64,000 nucleotides of DNA from Treponema sp. UBA4377 (GTDB lineage: Bacteria; Spirochaetota; Spirochaetia; Treponematales; Treponemataceae). The DNA lies in the NCBI GenBank assembly GCA_002391235.1, contig DGRX01000008.1, positions 603 through 64,602 of the forward strand. The letters run 5' to 3'. Positions 56,701-63,752 of the stretch are shown piece after piece (the first letter of the stretch is position 1; every line of letters begins with the position of its first letter). Under the pieces are notes generated by a model. It worked only from the letters and a program-made list of their open reading frames with translations, had not been told where the DNA came from and searched no databases. Position numbers and translations under genes: made by a program.

Positions 56701-56872
56701 ACTCAGGGCCTGCGTTTTGGTAGGTCGTGCTGATGTTGAGGTAAGGATAGTCTACGTCCGGCATGAGGCTTATCGAAACGTTCTTTAACGTGAAGAGGCC
56801 CATGATTCCCAAAAGGACAAAGACAATCAGCGTGAGGACGGGATGGCGCAGCGTTGTTTTTGTTATGCTCAT
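53768..56872 (-). CDS. RND family efflux transporter, inner-membrane subunit
   Basis: A 1034-residue AcrB/MexB-type proton-driven pump. Twelve membrane segments in two halves: one near residue 12, then a block near 330-530, one near 545 and a block near 850-1020. Two large periplasmic loops lie between. The proton-relay aspartate is in LILGVGMIVDASIVMIENI near 392-410, and the second-half signature LIMLVGIVVNNGIILVDYTN lies near 950-970. The N terminus TKTTLRHPVLTLIVFVLLGI is typical. The substrate cannot be read: multidrug export is common, but lipid or siderophore export is possible. It overlaps the adaptor gene by 4 bases within a four-gene operon (OMF, MFP, pump, PII-like). Confidence 0.95.
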   Translation of the reverse strand: MSITKTTLRHPVLTLIVFVLLGIMGLFTLKNVSISLMPDVDYPYLNISTTYQNAGPESVEKSVTKLLESQLVSVTGLKKITSTSSEGRSSISLEFNYGTDLDIATNNVRDKIDRVVRSLPDDAGTPSIFKMDSNSMPIMRIAVNGNRDRNELREIADNTITDLIEQTDGVAEASVYGGRDKIVRVDLSQNRLSAYGITITEVSSALSRQNLELGGGKITEGFYDYTIRTTGEFASVEQINSTVITTRNGYIVRLADIGKAYLGYRDKSNEVLINGQPGVYISVTKQSGKNSVTVANAVYKKLDEIQEILPGDMSMQIVWDTTDSIRDTINTLLESAMQGLILAVLILFLFLKNFKSTIIIAISIPLSIIITMLCMNFAGLTLNMMTLTGLILGVGMIVDASIVMIENIYVYRSRGAKPLVSAELGSSEMVMSVTSGNLTTICVFVPFLFYMKELGMMGQMFKGIIFTVVIALMSSLFVAIFLVPVLAGKFLPLSNRNEKPVKSKILKKLYALLDVPMNALTAVYKKALDAALTHRAITVTVCVVTLITAFAFIPTMTINMMPNGRDDSVSLNVNLPIGTTLDSTAAVMAELEEICKKEVKGYTTIITSIGTGSHNATAYRGTIQIQLPKSEEQIDKAEDIQRKLRAHFNDFAGARFSFSQGFRGQMTGSDIVIKLRSDDLDSAIKYAGKIRDVMDGISDLGEPSVDTEEGVPEIEVEIDRDRAYSFGVDVTTVAREINYAINGVTATTYRKAGKEYSVVLMYEGGDRKSVTDLEQIYVKGSAGKVSVANFARVVKGLGPVTIKRENQTRVVTISANLTSEVNAYEVENKIKKGISDSFIIPDNISVSYEGAWKDMQDQGKAYAGIILMAILLVFGVMAGTYESFKAPFINLCTIPFLVIGVVAIYKISGQAISMMSAVGLIMLVGIVVNNGIILVDYTNLLLDRGLKMHDACLEAGSSRLRPVLMTTLTTILGMLPMCFASSGSAGMVQPIGVAVVGGLTSSTFITLFFIPVLYSLIMKEKKTKKSRIKVFLTE

Positions 56873-57864
56873 TTTTTGCCCCGCGCCTCTTTTTCGCCGT
56901 ACTTTTCGTTAAGCGTTTCGGCGGCGCCTGTGATGTCCTTGACCTTGGCGCCGTTGCTTAGCGAAGTTTGTCCTTGGATGACGACGCGCTCGCCTTGGCG
57001 CAAGCCGCTTACAATTTGAACGATTCCGTCAACTTCCTCGCCCAAAGAGACTTCGCGCTTTTCGACGGTGGAGTCTCCCTGCATGACGTAGGCAAAGTAT
57101 TTGTCTTCGTTTGTGACAAGGGCGCTTTTTGGAACGGTGACCGCTCCCGAATAGTCTTTGGTGTACAAAATTATTTGCGAGAACATTCCCGCGTTTATTT
57201 TTGAGTCGCGCTCGTCAAAGTTCAAGATTATTTGCTTGGTTCTGCTTGCCGCGTCAACGACAGGAGAGACGCGCTTTACTGTGGCCGCGAATTTTTCTTC
57301 GGGGTAGGCTTGGACGGAGACAAGCGCCTTTAGGCCGGGCTTTAAAAACGATACGTAGCGCTCCGGGATGTCGGCGACGATTTGCAAGTTGTTTATGTCG
57401 CCGATTCTAGTGATTTCCGTGTTGGGCGAAACGGTGGTTCCGTTTTTGGCCGGCGTTGAGATTACGCTTCCGGCGATGGGCGCGTAGACCGGGCTTTGCT
57501 TGTAGTACTCGCCGGGCTGGCTGGGGTCAACGTAGGCGATGACGTCTCCTCGCTTTACGGCGGAACCAAGCAGCACCGCGGTGGAAACGATTTTTCCGGA
57601 AACATTTGGGTAAACCGAAACGGAATTTTGCGACTCAATCTCGCCGTTGGCGACGATGTAGCCGTGAAGGGTCTCAGGCTCCACGGCTTTTGTGACGACG
57701 CTGAACTCAGTGTTGCCGGCCGCTCCCCAAGAGCCTGACTTGCCGGGTTTTCCTTTTCCGGGCGCGCCGTTTTTGTTTTTTCCAAAGGTAAATGCGTAGG
57801 CGATCAAGAGCGCGGCGGCCGTTAAAAATACGATTAAAAACAAGTGGGCTTTTTTTACTTTCAT
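56869..57864 (-). CDS. RND efflux periplasmic adaptor (membrane fusion protein)
   Basis: A 331-residue adaptor of the AcrA/HlyD class. A membrane anchor is at 6-25 (AHLFLIVFLTAAALLIAYAF). A Gly/Lys-rich linker follows. The lipoyl halves are near 65-110 (TLHGYIVANGEIESQNSVSV, GKIVSTAVLLGSAVKRGDVI) and 125-150 (YAPIAGSVISTPAKNGTTVS), directly joined with no long coiled-coil hairpin, so it is a short-hairpin type. The beta-barrel (INNLQIVADIPERYVSFLKP) and membrane-proximal domains follow. The start is one base after the OMF stop with GGAGG inside the OMF gene's end; the stop overlaps the pump start. Confidence 0.92.
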   Translation of the reverse strand: MKVKKAHLFLIVFLTAAALLIAYAFTFGKNKNGAPGKGKPGKSGSWGAAGNTEFSVVTKAVEPETLHGYIVANGEIESQNSVSVYPNVSGKIVSTAVLLGSAVKRGDVIAYVDPSQPGEYYKQSPVYAPIAGSVISTPAKNGTTVSPNTEITRIGDINNLQIVADIPERYVSFLKPGLKALVSVQAYPEEKFAATVKRVSPVVDAASRTKQIILNFDERDSKINAGMFSQIILYTKDYSGAVTVPKSALVTNEDKYFAYVMQGDSTVEKREVSLGEEVDGIVQIVSGLRQGERVVIQGQTSLSNGAKVKDITGAAETLNEKYGEKEARGKK

Positions 57865-57865
57865 T

Positions 57866-59167
57866 TTAGTTTCCTCCAGCCAAGGTTCCGAATGGAACGC
57901 CAAGCGTGTTTTCTAGATTCAATATTGACGAAGCCAAGTTGTAGGCTTGCTGCTTTAAGTTGAGCCGCGCTTTTTCCAAAGAAGTTCGCGCGTTCAAAAG
58001 TTCCGTCCAATTGCGGGAGCCTCGGTTGTAGGCCTCTTGCGTCATGCGGTAGCTTTGCTCGGCTAGTCCCACGCTTGCCTTGAGCGATTGTATGGCGGAA
58101 ATCGACTGCTCGATTTTTTTAAGGCCGCTCTGCGCGCTGACCGCAAGGCTTGTCTTTTTGTCCGCGATTTGCAACTCGTAATTGGCGATTGAGTCCTTGG
58201 CAGCGCTTACTGCGTCGGCTTTTTTTGACCAGGGCAAAAATCCGTCAAGCGGAAGCGTGACGCTTAGCGAAAGGCTTCCGTTGTCGTTCATTCCGTTTGA
58301 GCTGTTTGTCCAAGTTGGCCTGTAAGACCAGCCCGCGCTCAGCGTAGGCCCGTAAGCCGAAAAGCGTTTGTCCAAAAGGCTGTTCCGCGCGATCTCAAGA
58401 TTTTTTTCTAGCGCCAAAAGTTCCAGAGACTGCGACTCGATTCCGTCAACTGAAATTGCCTGCAAGTCGGAGAATGAGTCAAGGCTTCCTTCAAGAGAAA
58501 TCTTCGAGTCCTGCTCGATTCCCAAAGTTTGCTTAAAGGCGGCCAAGTCCGCGTCGTATGAAATTTGAGCGCTTTGCAAGGCGGGCAATTGCGTTTCGTA
58601 GTTGACTTGGCTTGAAAGGACGTCAAGCTGGCTTATCGCGCCCTGGCCGTACTTTCTGCGGTTGGTTTCGTAAGTTTGCCGCGCGGTCTCGGCGTTGGTC
58701 TTTTGCAAGTTGATGTTGTCGGCCTGGTAGAGCAAATTGTAAAAGGCGTTTCGAACTTTCATTTCCACGGAACGGCAGGCGGTTTCGTAGTTTATAAGGC
58801 CGGCCTGGTATTTTAGCGCGGCGTTTTTAATGTCGGTGTAAAGGTTTGTCGAAAGGGTCACGTTGACCGAGCCTTGTACGTAGGCCGAATAGTTTTCGCT
58901 GAAATTTTTGTTGGCCTTGGAAAGGCCGCCGCTTGCGGTCAGCGAAGGGCTTGCGCTGTTCCACGAGTTTTTTTTGGAACGCTTGGCCGCGTCCAGTTGG
59001 ATTTGGCTTTGCTTTATTTGAACGTTGTTCTTTAGCGCCAAGTCCACCGCGTCCTGTATTGAAAGCGAAAGCGGCCCGGCGGCGGCCCCGGCGTTTTGCG
59101 CGTCTTGGGCTTGCGCCGTTCCAAACGACAAGGCGGCCACGACAAGCGCGCATAAGACTTTTTTCAT
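57866..59167 (-). CDS. TolC-like outer-membrane efflux protein
   Basis: A 433-residue outer-membrane factor. The signal peptide is residues 1-19 (cleavage after GTAQA). Two internally related OEP repeats cover about 33-220 and 235-425, each with long helices (SIQDAVDLALKNNVQIKQSQ, LLALEKNLEIARNSLLDKRF) and barrel strands (YVQGSVNVTLSTNLY and GSLSLSVTLPLDGFLPWSKK). It forms the exit duct for the adaptor and pump encoded downstream. Near residue 18 the gene contains a 13-base match to the intragenic repeat core, read AQAQDA, possibly coincidental. GGAG lies seven bases before the ATG. Confidence 0.92.
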   Translation of the reverse strand: MKKVLCALVVAALSFGTAQAQDAQNAGAAAGPLSLSIQDAVDLALKNNVQIKQSQIQLDAAKRSKKNSWNSASPSLTASGGLSKANKNFSENYSAYVQGSVNVTLSTNLYTDIKNAALKYQAGLINYETACRSVEMKVRNAFYNLLYQADNINLQKTNAETARQTYETNRRKYGQGAISQLDVLSSQVNYETQLPALQSAQISYDADLAAFKQTLGIEQDSKISLEGSLDSFSDLQAISVDGIESQSLELLALEKNLEIARNSLLDKRFSAYGPTLSAGWSYRPTWTNSSNGMNDNGSLSLSVTLPLDGFLPWSKKADAVSAAKDSIANYELQIADKKTSLAVSAQSGLKKIEQSISAIQSLKASVGLAEQSYRMTQEAYNRGSRNWTELLNARTSLEKARLNLKQQAYNLASSILNLENTLGVPFGTLAGGN

Positions 59168-59206
59168 CGTATTCTCCTGCGTAAGGCGACAATATCCTAT
59201 CATATT

Positions 59207-59251
59207 TTCGCTTGGAATTCTATAGTAGCGATGTGTCAAAGATGTGACAAA
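59207..59251 (-). promoter_or_regulatory. RND operon promoter with direct repeat
   Basis: On the minus strand a -35-like TTGTCA, 17-base spacer and TACTAT can be fitted. An 11-base direct repeat, GATGTGTCAAA and GATGTGACAAA (59230-59251), overlaps the -35 box and may be a regulator site. The leader is about 45 bases with AGGAG. Confidence 0.45.
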
Positions 59252-59263
59252 AAAAAGGCGGAA

Positions 59264-59411
59264 TTTTGAAAATTCCCGGAGAAATTTGGGCGAGCATTTT
59301 CAAAAAATAGGGTGTTTTTGAAAATACTAGGGGGGGGATTAGGGGAGAATTTTCAAAAAGTGTTGACTTTTTGAAAATAGTAGGGTAAAATTGGCATGGA
59401 ATTTTCAAGAA
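59264..59411 (+). promoter_or_regulatory. Fic gene promoter inside a triple operator array
   Basis: TTTTGAAAAT occurs at 59264, 59316 and 59369, and its complement-type ATTTTCAAAAA at 59296, 59349 and 59401 (last one with one change). Spacing is 52-53 bases for each series, so three similar units of about 52 bp lie in tandem. The promoter TTGACT (59363-59368), 17-base spacer, TAAAAT (59386-59391) falls inside unit three, with a half-site in its spacer. AAGGAGG follows before ATG 59424. Confidence 0.75.
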
Positions 59412-59423
59412 AAGGAGGAAAAA

Positions 59424-60587
59424 ATGGAAAATCAAGAAATGACCCGCTCGGGCGGCCTTGTCCAAAACCTTTCGGGCGAATTGGCCTATTTTTCCTTTAA
59501 GCCGTCGCCGCTTCCTCCCGTTCCGCCCCTGCAAATTGATTCCGCGACCCTTGCGCTTTTGGTGGAGGCCAACAGAAAGGTCGCCTTTTTGGACGCGATT
59601 TCAGAAAAGATACCCAACCTCAATTTGTTCCTCTCGATGTACATCAGAAAGGAGGCTTTGGTTTCTTCCCAAATCGAAGGAACGCAGTGCACGCTTGACG
59701 ACGTCCTTGACCCAAGCGTCAGCCAAAACGCAAATCTTGACATTGGCGAAGTAATCAACTACATTGCCGCCACCAATTACGCTCTGAAGCGGCTTTCCGA
59801 TTTGCCCTTGTGCGCTCGGCTTTTAAAAGAGACGCATGCGATTCTTATAAATGGCGGCCGCGGAAGCGACAAAACGCCAGGAAAATTCAGGACAAGCCAA
59901 AACTGGATTGGCGGGCAGGGAAGCAGCTTAAAGAACGCGCGCTACATTCCGCCGAATGTCGAAGACATGAAAGCCGCTTTGACTGACCTTGAAAAATACA
60001 TGAACTCAAACGACTCGCTTGATCCGCTTGTCCAAGCGGCGCTGATTCATTATCAGTTTGAAACGATTCATCCTTTTTTAGACGGAAACGGAAGAATCGG
60101 CAGGCTTTTGATAACGCTATTTTTGATTCATAAAAAAATAATTTCAAAGCCTGTCTTGTATATTTCATGTTTTCTCAAAATGAACAGAGTCGAGTATTAC
60201 GACCGTCTGGGCGAAGTTCGCAGAAACGGAAACTACGAGCAGTGGGTAAGCTTTTTTTTGCAGATGATTTTACAAACCGCGAACGACGCGATTGAGTCCA
60301 TAAACGCGCTGGAAGCCTTGCATAAAAAAAATATTTCACTGATAGAAGCGCTTTCTGTTCGCACGCGGGAAAACGCGCTTTTATTGTTTGAATACATCGA
60401 GCGAAAGGCGATTGTTGACACAAGCCTTACCGCCCGCGAGCTTGGCCTTTCTTACAACACAACCGCAAAGAACATCGAGCTTTTGCGCGCCTTGAAAATT
60501 CTTTCTCCTTCCTCAAAAAACGGCAAGGCCAGCCTCTATTCTTACGGCGAGTATTTGGACATCTTGCGCAAGGGCACGGAATTGTAG
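59424..60587 (+). CDS. Fic family protein with winged-helix C terminus
   Basis: A 387-residue Fic protein, expected to transfer AMP from ATP to a target protein. The Fic_N region (residues about 15-100) contains SSQIEGTQCTLDDVL near 80-94, an inhibitory-helix-like (S/T)xxxE(G/N) segment. The full catalytic motif HPFLDGNGRIGR is at about 216-227. The C-terminal 70 residues form a winged helix (TARELGLSYNTTAKNIELLR), so the protein can bind DNA and may regulate itself through the upstream operator array. Many such chromosomal Fic-DOC proteins lack a separate antitoxin. The target is unknown. It is the first gene of an accessory segment. Confidence 0.93.
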   Translation: MENQEMTRSGGLVQNLSGELAYFSFKPSPLPPVPPLQIDSATLALLVEANRKVAFLDAISEKIPNLNLFLSMYIRKEALVSSQIEGTQCTLDDVLDPSVSQNANLDIGEVINYIAATNYALKRLSDLPLCARLLKETHAILINGGRGSDKTPGKFRTSQNWIGGQGSSLKNARYIPPNVEDMKAALTDLEKYMNSNDSLDPLVQAALIHYQFETIHPFLDGNGRIGRLLITLFLIHKKIISKPVLYISCFLKMNRVEYYDRLGEVRRNGNYEQWVSFFLQMILQTANDAIESINALEALHKKNISLIEALSVRTRENALLLFEYIERKAIVDTSLTARELGLSYNTTAKNIELLRALKILSPSSKNGKASLYSYGEYLDILRKGTEL

Positions 60588-60646
60588 GAGAGGAAGGTTG
60601 TTTTTGGTGTGAGGGTGCGGTAGAATAGAGATGTGAAGGACGGTTT

Positions 60647-61198
60647 ATGAATAAAATAACTCTTTCAAAATATAAGAAATTGTATTTTGATCCGAAAAAA
60701 TGTATCCCCGGTGAACATCATTTTGTTGCTGTGTATTTGTTGAGTAAAATTAAAGAAATTCCTGATTATGTAAATCCAGATGGAATGAAAGGTTCTCTGC
60801 AAGGTGATATTGGGTTTGGGAATAATACATTTTCAATCGAAGTTAAACTTGGAAAGAAAAATAGTATGTCTTCTATTTCGTTTACAGCATCTCAATACGA
60901 AAAGTGGTTTATTAAATCAGAAGATAAAGATATTCCAAATTATCTAATAGTTCTTCTTAAGGACTCTTTTTTTATTATAAAATTTCCTCTTTTTGTAGAG
61001 AAATATAAAGGCATATATAAATCTGAAATTAAAGAATTTAAGAACAAGAACGGTAAGAAAAAGAATAGCCCAAACTTTAATGAAGACTGTATACAAACTT
61101 GTTGCGCTAAATCAAATGAGCGATTCGATATAGAAGATGAAGATGGCATCACAAAAAGATTTCAAGAACTCAACAAGGAGATAGAAAATGTTTATTAA
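60647..61198 (+). CDS. PD-(D/E)xK nuclease-like protein in an AT-rich pair
   Basis: A 183-residue protein with base composition and codon use much more AT-rich than its neighbours, so probably acquired. No family is recognised, but it shows the order of a PD-(D/E)xK nuclease core: GEHHF with Glu near 22, GDIGFGNNTFSIEVKLGKK near 53-71 (Asp, then ExK), and SFTASQYEKWF near 77-87, the helix that often follows. The C-terminal 60 residues are basic and Asn/Lys-rich (EFKNKNGKKKNSPNF). AAGGAC precedes the ATG, and TTGTTT with TAGAAT upstream forms a promoter. The next gene overlaps it by 11 bases, suggesting a two-protein unit such as nuclease plus partner. Confidence 0.6.
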   Translation: MNKITLSKYKKLYFDPKKCIPGEHHFVAVYLLSKIKEIPDYVNPDGMKGSLQGDIGFGNNTFSIEVKLGKKNSMSSISFTASQYEKWFIKSEDKDIPNYLIVLLKDSFFIIKFPLFVEKYKGIYKSEIKEFKNKNGKKKNSPNFNEDCIQTCCAKSNERFDIEDEDGITKRFQELNKEIENVY

Positions 61199-61454
61199 TG
61201 ATTTAGGTTCGTCTTGGTATGTAAACTCAGAGGCGGATGGTGTAGAAGTGTATGAAATAACCGCTGATATGATTACCGATAAAATTTTGGAAAAATATGA
61301 CCGGGATTTGTTTTTTTGCAATCTTGGAAGAGAAAATTTGACGAAAATGTTTTATGATAAAGACGGTTGGGTTTATTTCAAGACGGAAAATTATTTCAAG
61401 GAGGAAAAGTATTACAGATTCAATTTGCGGATAAAAGAGTTTGCGAGAAAATAA
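61188..61454 (+). CDS. small protein coupled to the nuclease-like gene
   Basis: An 88-residue acidic protein of unknown function, AT-rich like its partner. A perfect AAGGAG lies seven bases before the ATG, and the start overlaps the upstream gene by 11 bases, so production is coupled. The sequence alternates acidic and aromatic residues (VYEITADMITDKILEKYDRD, EEKYYRFNLRIKEFARK). Its size, charge and coupling would suit an immunity or antitoxin partner of a nuclease, but there is no homology evidence. Confidence 0.6.
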   Translation: MFINDLGSSWYVNSEADGVEVYEITADMITDKILEKYDRDLFFCNLGRENLTKMFYDKDGWVYFKTENYFKEEKYYRFNLRIKEFARK

Positions 61455-61463
61455 CTTTTACCT

Positions 61464-61736
61464 ATGGACAACATTCTTCTAAACACTTGGATTGAACTAA
61501 AGAAGGGACTCAAGGCGCGGCTTACAAGAGCGGCGGGCGGCTCCGAGGAAAAATACATTCTGGTTTTGGAAGCCGTCGAAAACGAAAACGCGCGAAAAAT
61601 AAATTTAATCGTAAGCGGTCGCAAGGTCTTTGACTGTTCCGGAAAGCGTTTGGACTTTGGCGACGCTTACCCCATGGTCACGGAACACGGAAAAATGATG
61701 ATGACAAAAAAGTTTATAAGCGCTTGGTTGGAATAA
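61464..61736 (+). CDS. small hypothetical protein
   Basis: A 90-residue protein with base composition like the core genes, unlike the AT-rich pair directly upstream (9 bases away). It has a helix at the start (NTWIELKKGLKARLTRAAGG), two strand-like segments (KYILVLEAVENENARKINLI) and a basic end. No family is recognised and no good ribosome binding site is visible. Being so close to the AT-rich pair, it may mark the edge of the acquired segment. Confidence 0.5.
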   Translation: MDNILLNTWIELKKGLKARLTRAAGGSEEKYILVLEAVENENARKINLIVSGRKVFDCSGKRLDFGDAYPMVTEHGKMMMTKKFISAWLE

Positions 61737-61818
61737 ATGCGAATAAAATAATTCCCCCAAACTTAGAACGCAGGCTAGCGGCTTGGGGAAATCTTAAACT
61801 TTTCAAACCATAACAGTA

Positions 61819-61872
61819 TTGACTAATTTCCAAATACATTGTATTTTGTTTTTTGTTGTTAGCAATTGCTAA
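61819..61872 (+). promoter_or_regulatory. promoter with 14-bp palindromic operator
   Basis: TTGACT (61819-61824), 17-base spacer, TATTTT (61842-61847). The perfect palindrome TTAGCAATTGCTAA lies at 61859-61872, just after the predicted start site, where a bound repressor would block transcription. The gap also holds a CCCCC/GGGG hairpin near 61753-61787 that may end the upstream gene. Confidence 0.5.
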
Positions 61873-61916
61873 TATAAGTTGTAATAACCTTCCGTATTTT
61901 CTTTTAGGAGCAGTTT

Positions 61917-62303
61917 ATGGGAAGCTTTGTCGTTGGATTTATTTTGCTTGTGATTGTCGCACTTGCCGTAAAAAGCGCGGTTCATAGAATTCGCCACGGT
62001 TCCGCGTGCTGCGGAGAGCGTGACGCCCCAGAAAAAAAAATAAAGCCCGCGGACAAAAATAAATCGCATTACCCGTATGAATACATTCTTGTCGTGGACG
62101 GAATGCGCTGCTCAAATTGCGTTCGCCGCGTGGAAAACGCCTTGAACTCCGTTGACGGTTTTTGGGCAAAGGCCAATCTAGAAAAAAAGTCCGTCAATGT
62201 TTTGTCAAAGACGCAAGCGGAAGCTTCGTTTTTTGAAAAGCGGATCGGCGAGACCGGCTACACGGTCTTGTCGGTTTCGCAGGTGGAAAAATGTAGGAAG
62301 TGA
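61917..62303 (+). CDS. membrane-anchored heavy-metal-associated (HMA) domain protein
   Basis: A 128-residue protein with an N-terminal membrane segment (VVGFILLVIVALAVKSAV, residues 4-21), a short Cys-containing linker (SACCGE near 30-35), and an HMA domain from about 56: YEYILVVDGMRCSNCVRRVE with the metal motif GMxCxxC (C66, C69), ending LVSVS-like text. It should bind Cu(I) or a similar soft metal and hand it on, in the manner of copper chaperones, but anchored at the membrane. AGGAG precedes the ATG. The stop overlaps the following pyrK-type gene by 4 bases. The palindrome upstream could be the target of a metal-sensing repressor. Confidence 0.85.
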   Translation: MGSFVVGFILLVIVALAVKSAVHRIRHGSACCGERDAPEKKIKPADKNKSHYPYEYILVVDGMRCSNCVRRVENALNSVDGFWAKANLEKKSVNVLSKTQAEASFFEKRIGETGYTVLSVSQVEKCRK

Positions 62304-63061
62304 AAATGGATTTGGCGGAGATTGACGAAAGCGGAAAAGGCTTGCAGTTTTTTGGAAGGACAAAGGTTGAGCGGCTGGAAAAAATAGAAGGCCAGCCCAA
62401 CGTTTACCTTTTGCAGACAACGATAGAGTTGGAGCGGCCTAACCAGGCTGTTCCAAAGGCCGGCCAGTTTTATTTGATTAGAAGCGCTAAATCCGCCGTT
62501 CACTACAACAGGCCCATCAGCGTTTATCATTCCGAAGTATGGACCAGCGGCGAGGGCAAAAAGAAAGTTCTTGTCCAGTTCATGATTCTGGAAAAAGGGC
62601 GCGGCACCGGCGAGCTTTGCCACATGACTTTTTGGGACGACATTTCGGTAATCGGTCCGCTGGGAACTCCCTGGCCTTTGGAAGGGTGCCGGGACGTTGC
62701 AAAGAAAAACAAGGGGCGGGCGAAAATCTGCATTGTGGGAGGAGGAATCGGAGTCGCGCCCGTGGCGAACCTTGCGTCAAGCCTTCCGGACGGCTCCTAT
62801 GATTTTTACGCCGCCTTTAAGTCCGGCTCATACGGGCTGGACCGCGTTCGCGCGAATCGGCTTGAAATCACCACGGACGACGGTTCCTGCGGAAAATGCG
62901 GAATGCTTCCCTGCGCCCTTACAAAGGAAGCGGTTCTTGCCGCCGGCTACGAATTGATTCTCGCTTGCGGCCCGACGCCCGCCCTTGTCTATGTTCACAA
63001 ATCTTGCCGGAAGCGACATAGAATCTTATGTGGAAGGCGCCAAGCTTTTGGACAAAACTGA
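62300..63061 (+). pseudogene. pyrK: pyrK-like gene, truncated and running out of frame
   Basis: Homology to PyrK, the FAD/[2Fe-2S] electron-transfer subunit of class 1B dihydroorotate dehydrogenase, covers about residues 15-228: the FAD domain (HYNRPISVYH, MILEKGRGTGELCHM), IVGGGIGVAPVANLASSL for NAD, and ELILACGPTPALV near 216-228. The following 25 residues (HKSCRKRHRILCGRRQAFG) match nothing, because the reading frame has passed into pyrD sequence in another frame. The C-terminal cysteine cluster that holds the [2Fe-2S] centre in PyrK is missing. Homology switches at about 62979-62995, consistent with a deletion. The ATG overlaps the HMA gene's stop by 4 bases. Confidence 0.75.
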
Positions 63062-63707
63062 CTGCGACATGATTGAGCTTAACATCAGCTGCCCGAACAT
63101 AAAGGCGGCCGGCCTTGCTTGGGGAATGAGCGCCGACACGGCCTACTACTGCGTTTCCGCCGTTCGCGCGGTTACAAAAAAGCCGCTTATGGTAAAGCTT
63201 TCTCCCAACGCCGCTGACAACCGGCCCATAGCGGTTGCCTGCATAAAAGCCGGCGCCGACGCGATAAGCTTAATCAATATGATTCACGGCGTCGCGATTG
63301 ACATTGACAAGGGAAAGCCTTTCTTTAACAACGTTCACGCGGGATATTCCGGGCCGGGGCTAAAGCCGCTCGCGCTCCGCATTGTTTATGACGTTGTGCA
63401 GGAAATTAACAAGCTTCCGCCGGAACAGAGAGTTCCGGTTGTCGGAATTGGCGGAATCTGTACCTGGCAGGACGCGGTGGAATTTATCATGGCCGGAGCG
63501 AGCGCTGTGGAAATAGGGCAGGCCAAGTTCACAAATCCTAATGTCGCGATTGACATTCAAAACGGTTTGCGGGCTTTTATGAAAAGCCATGGATACCACA
63601 GCCTTTCTGAAATGCGCGGAATCGCCCAGGTGGCGCGCCATAATAGCGCCCGCACAGACGAAAAGGGCCGCTTTGCCGACTTGCATGCGATGATGAAAAA
63701 ATCTTGA
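62991..63707 (+). pseudogene. pyrD: pyrD-like gene lacking its N-terminal part
   Basis: About 238 residues matching the C-terminal two thirds of class 1B dihydroorotate dehydrogenase: FTNLAGSDIESYVEGAKLL, MIELNISCPNIKAAG (NxSCPN loop with the base-cysteine region), PLMVKLSPNAAD, ISLINMIHGVAIDIDKGKP, NVHAGYSGPGLKPLALRIVY, VVGIGGICTWQDAVEFIMAGASAVEIGQAKF. The first 100 or so residues, including the FMN-binding ASGTFGxG-like start, are absent. The frame begins with a TTG or ATG that overlaps the pyrK remnant and has no ribosome binding site. With both genes damaged at one junction, an active PyrKD is not expected from this locus. Confidence 0.75.
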
Positions 63708-63732
63708 CAATACTACGTATGCGTAGTAGAAT
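63704..63732 (+). promoter_or_regulatory. strong promoter containing a BlaI-type palindrome
   Basis: Consensus TTGACA (63704-63709), 17-base spacer, TAGAAT (63727-63732). The palindrome TACTACG-TATG-CGTAGTA (63711-63728) fills the spacer. It resembles the TACTACA/TGTAGTA operators of BlaI/MecI repressors. GGAGG (63743-63747) precedes the ATG at 63753. Confidence 0.7.
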
Positions 63733-63752
63733 GGCCTCGTTTGGAGGCCTTT

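Noticed and set aside
59099..59116. Intragenic repeat copy in the TolC-like gene
   Set aside because: Only 13 consecutive bases match and AQAQD is common after signal peptides, so I mention it in the gene entry but do not count it as a firm copy.
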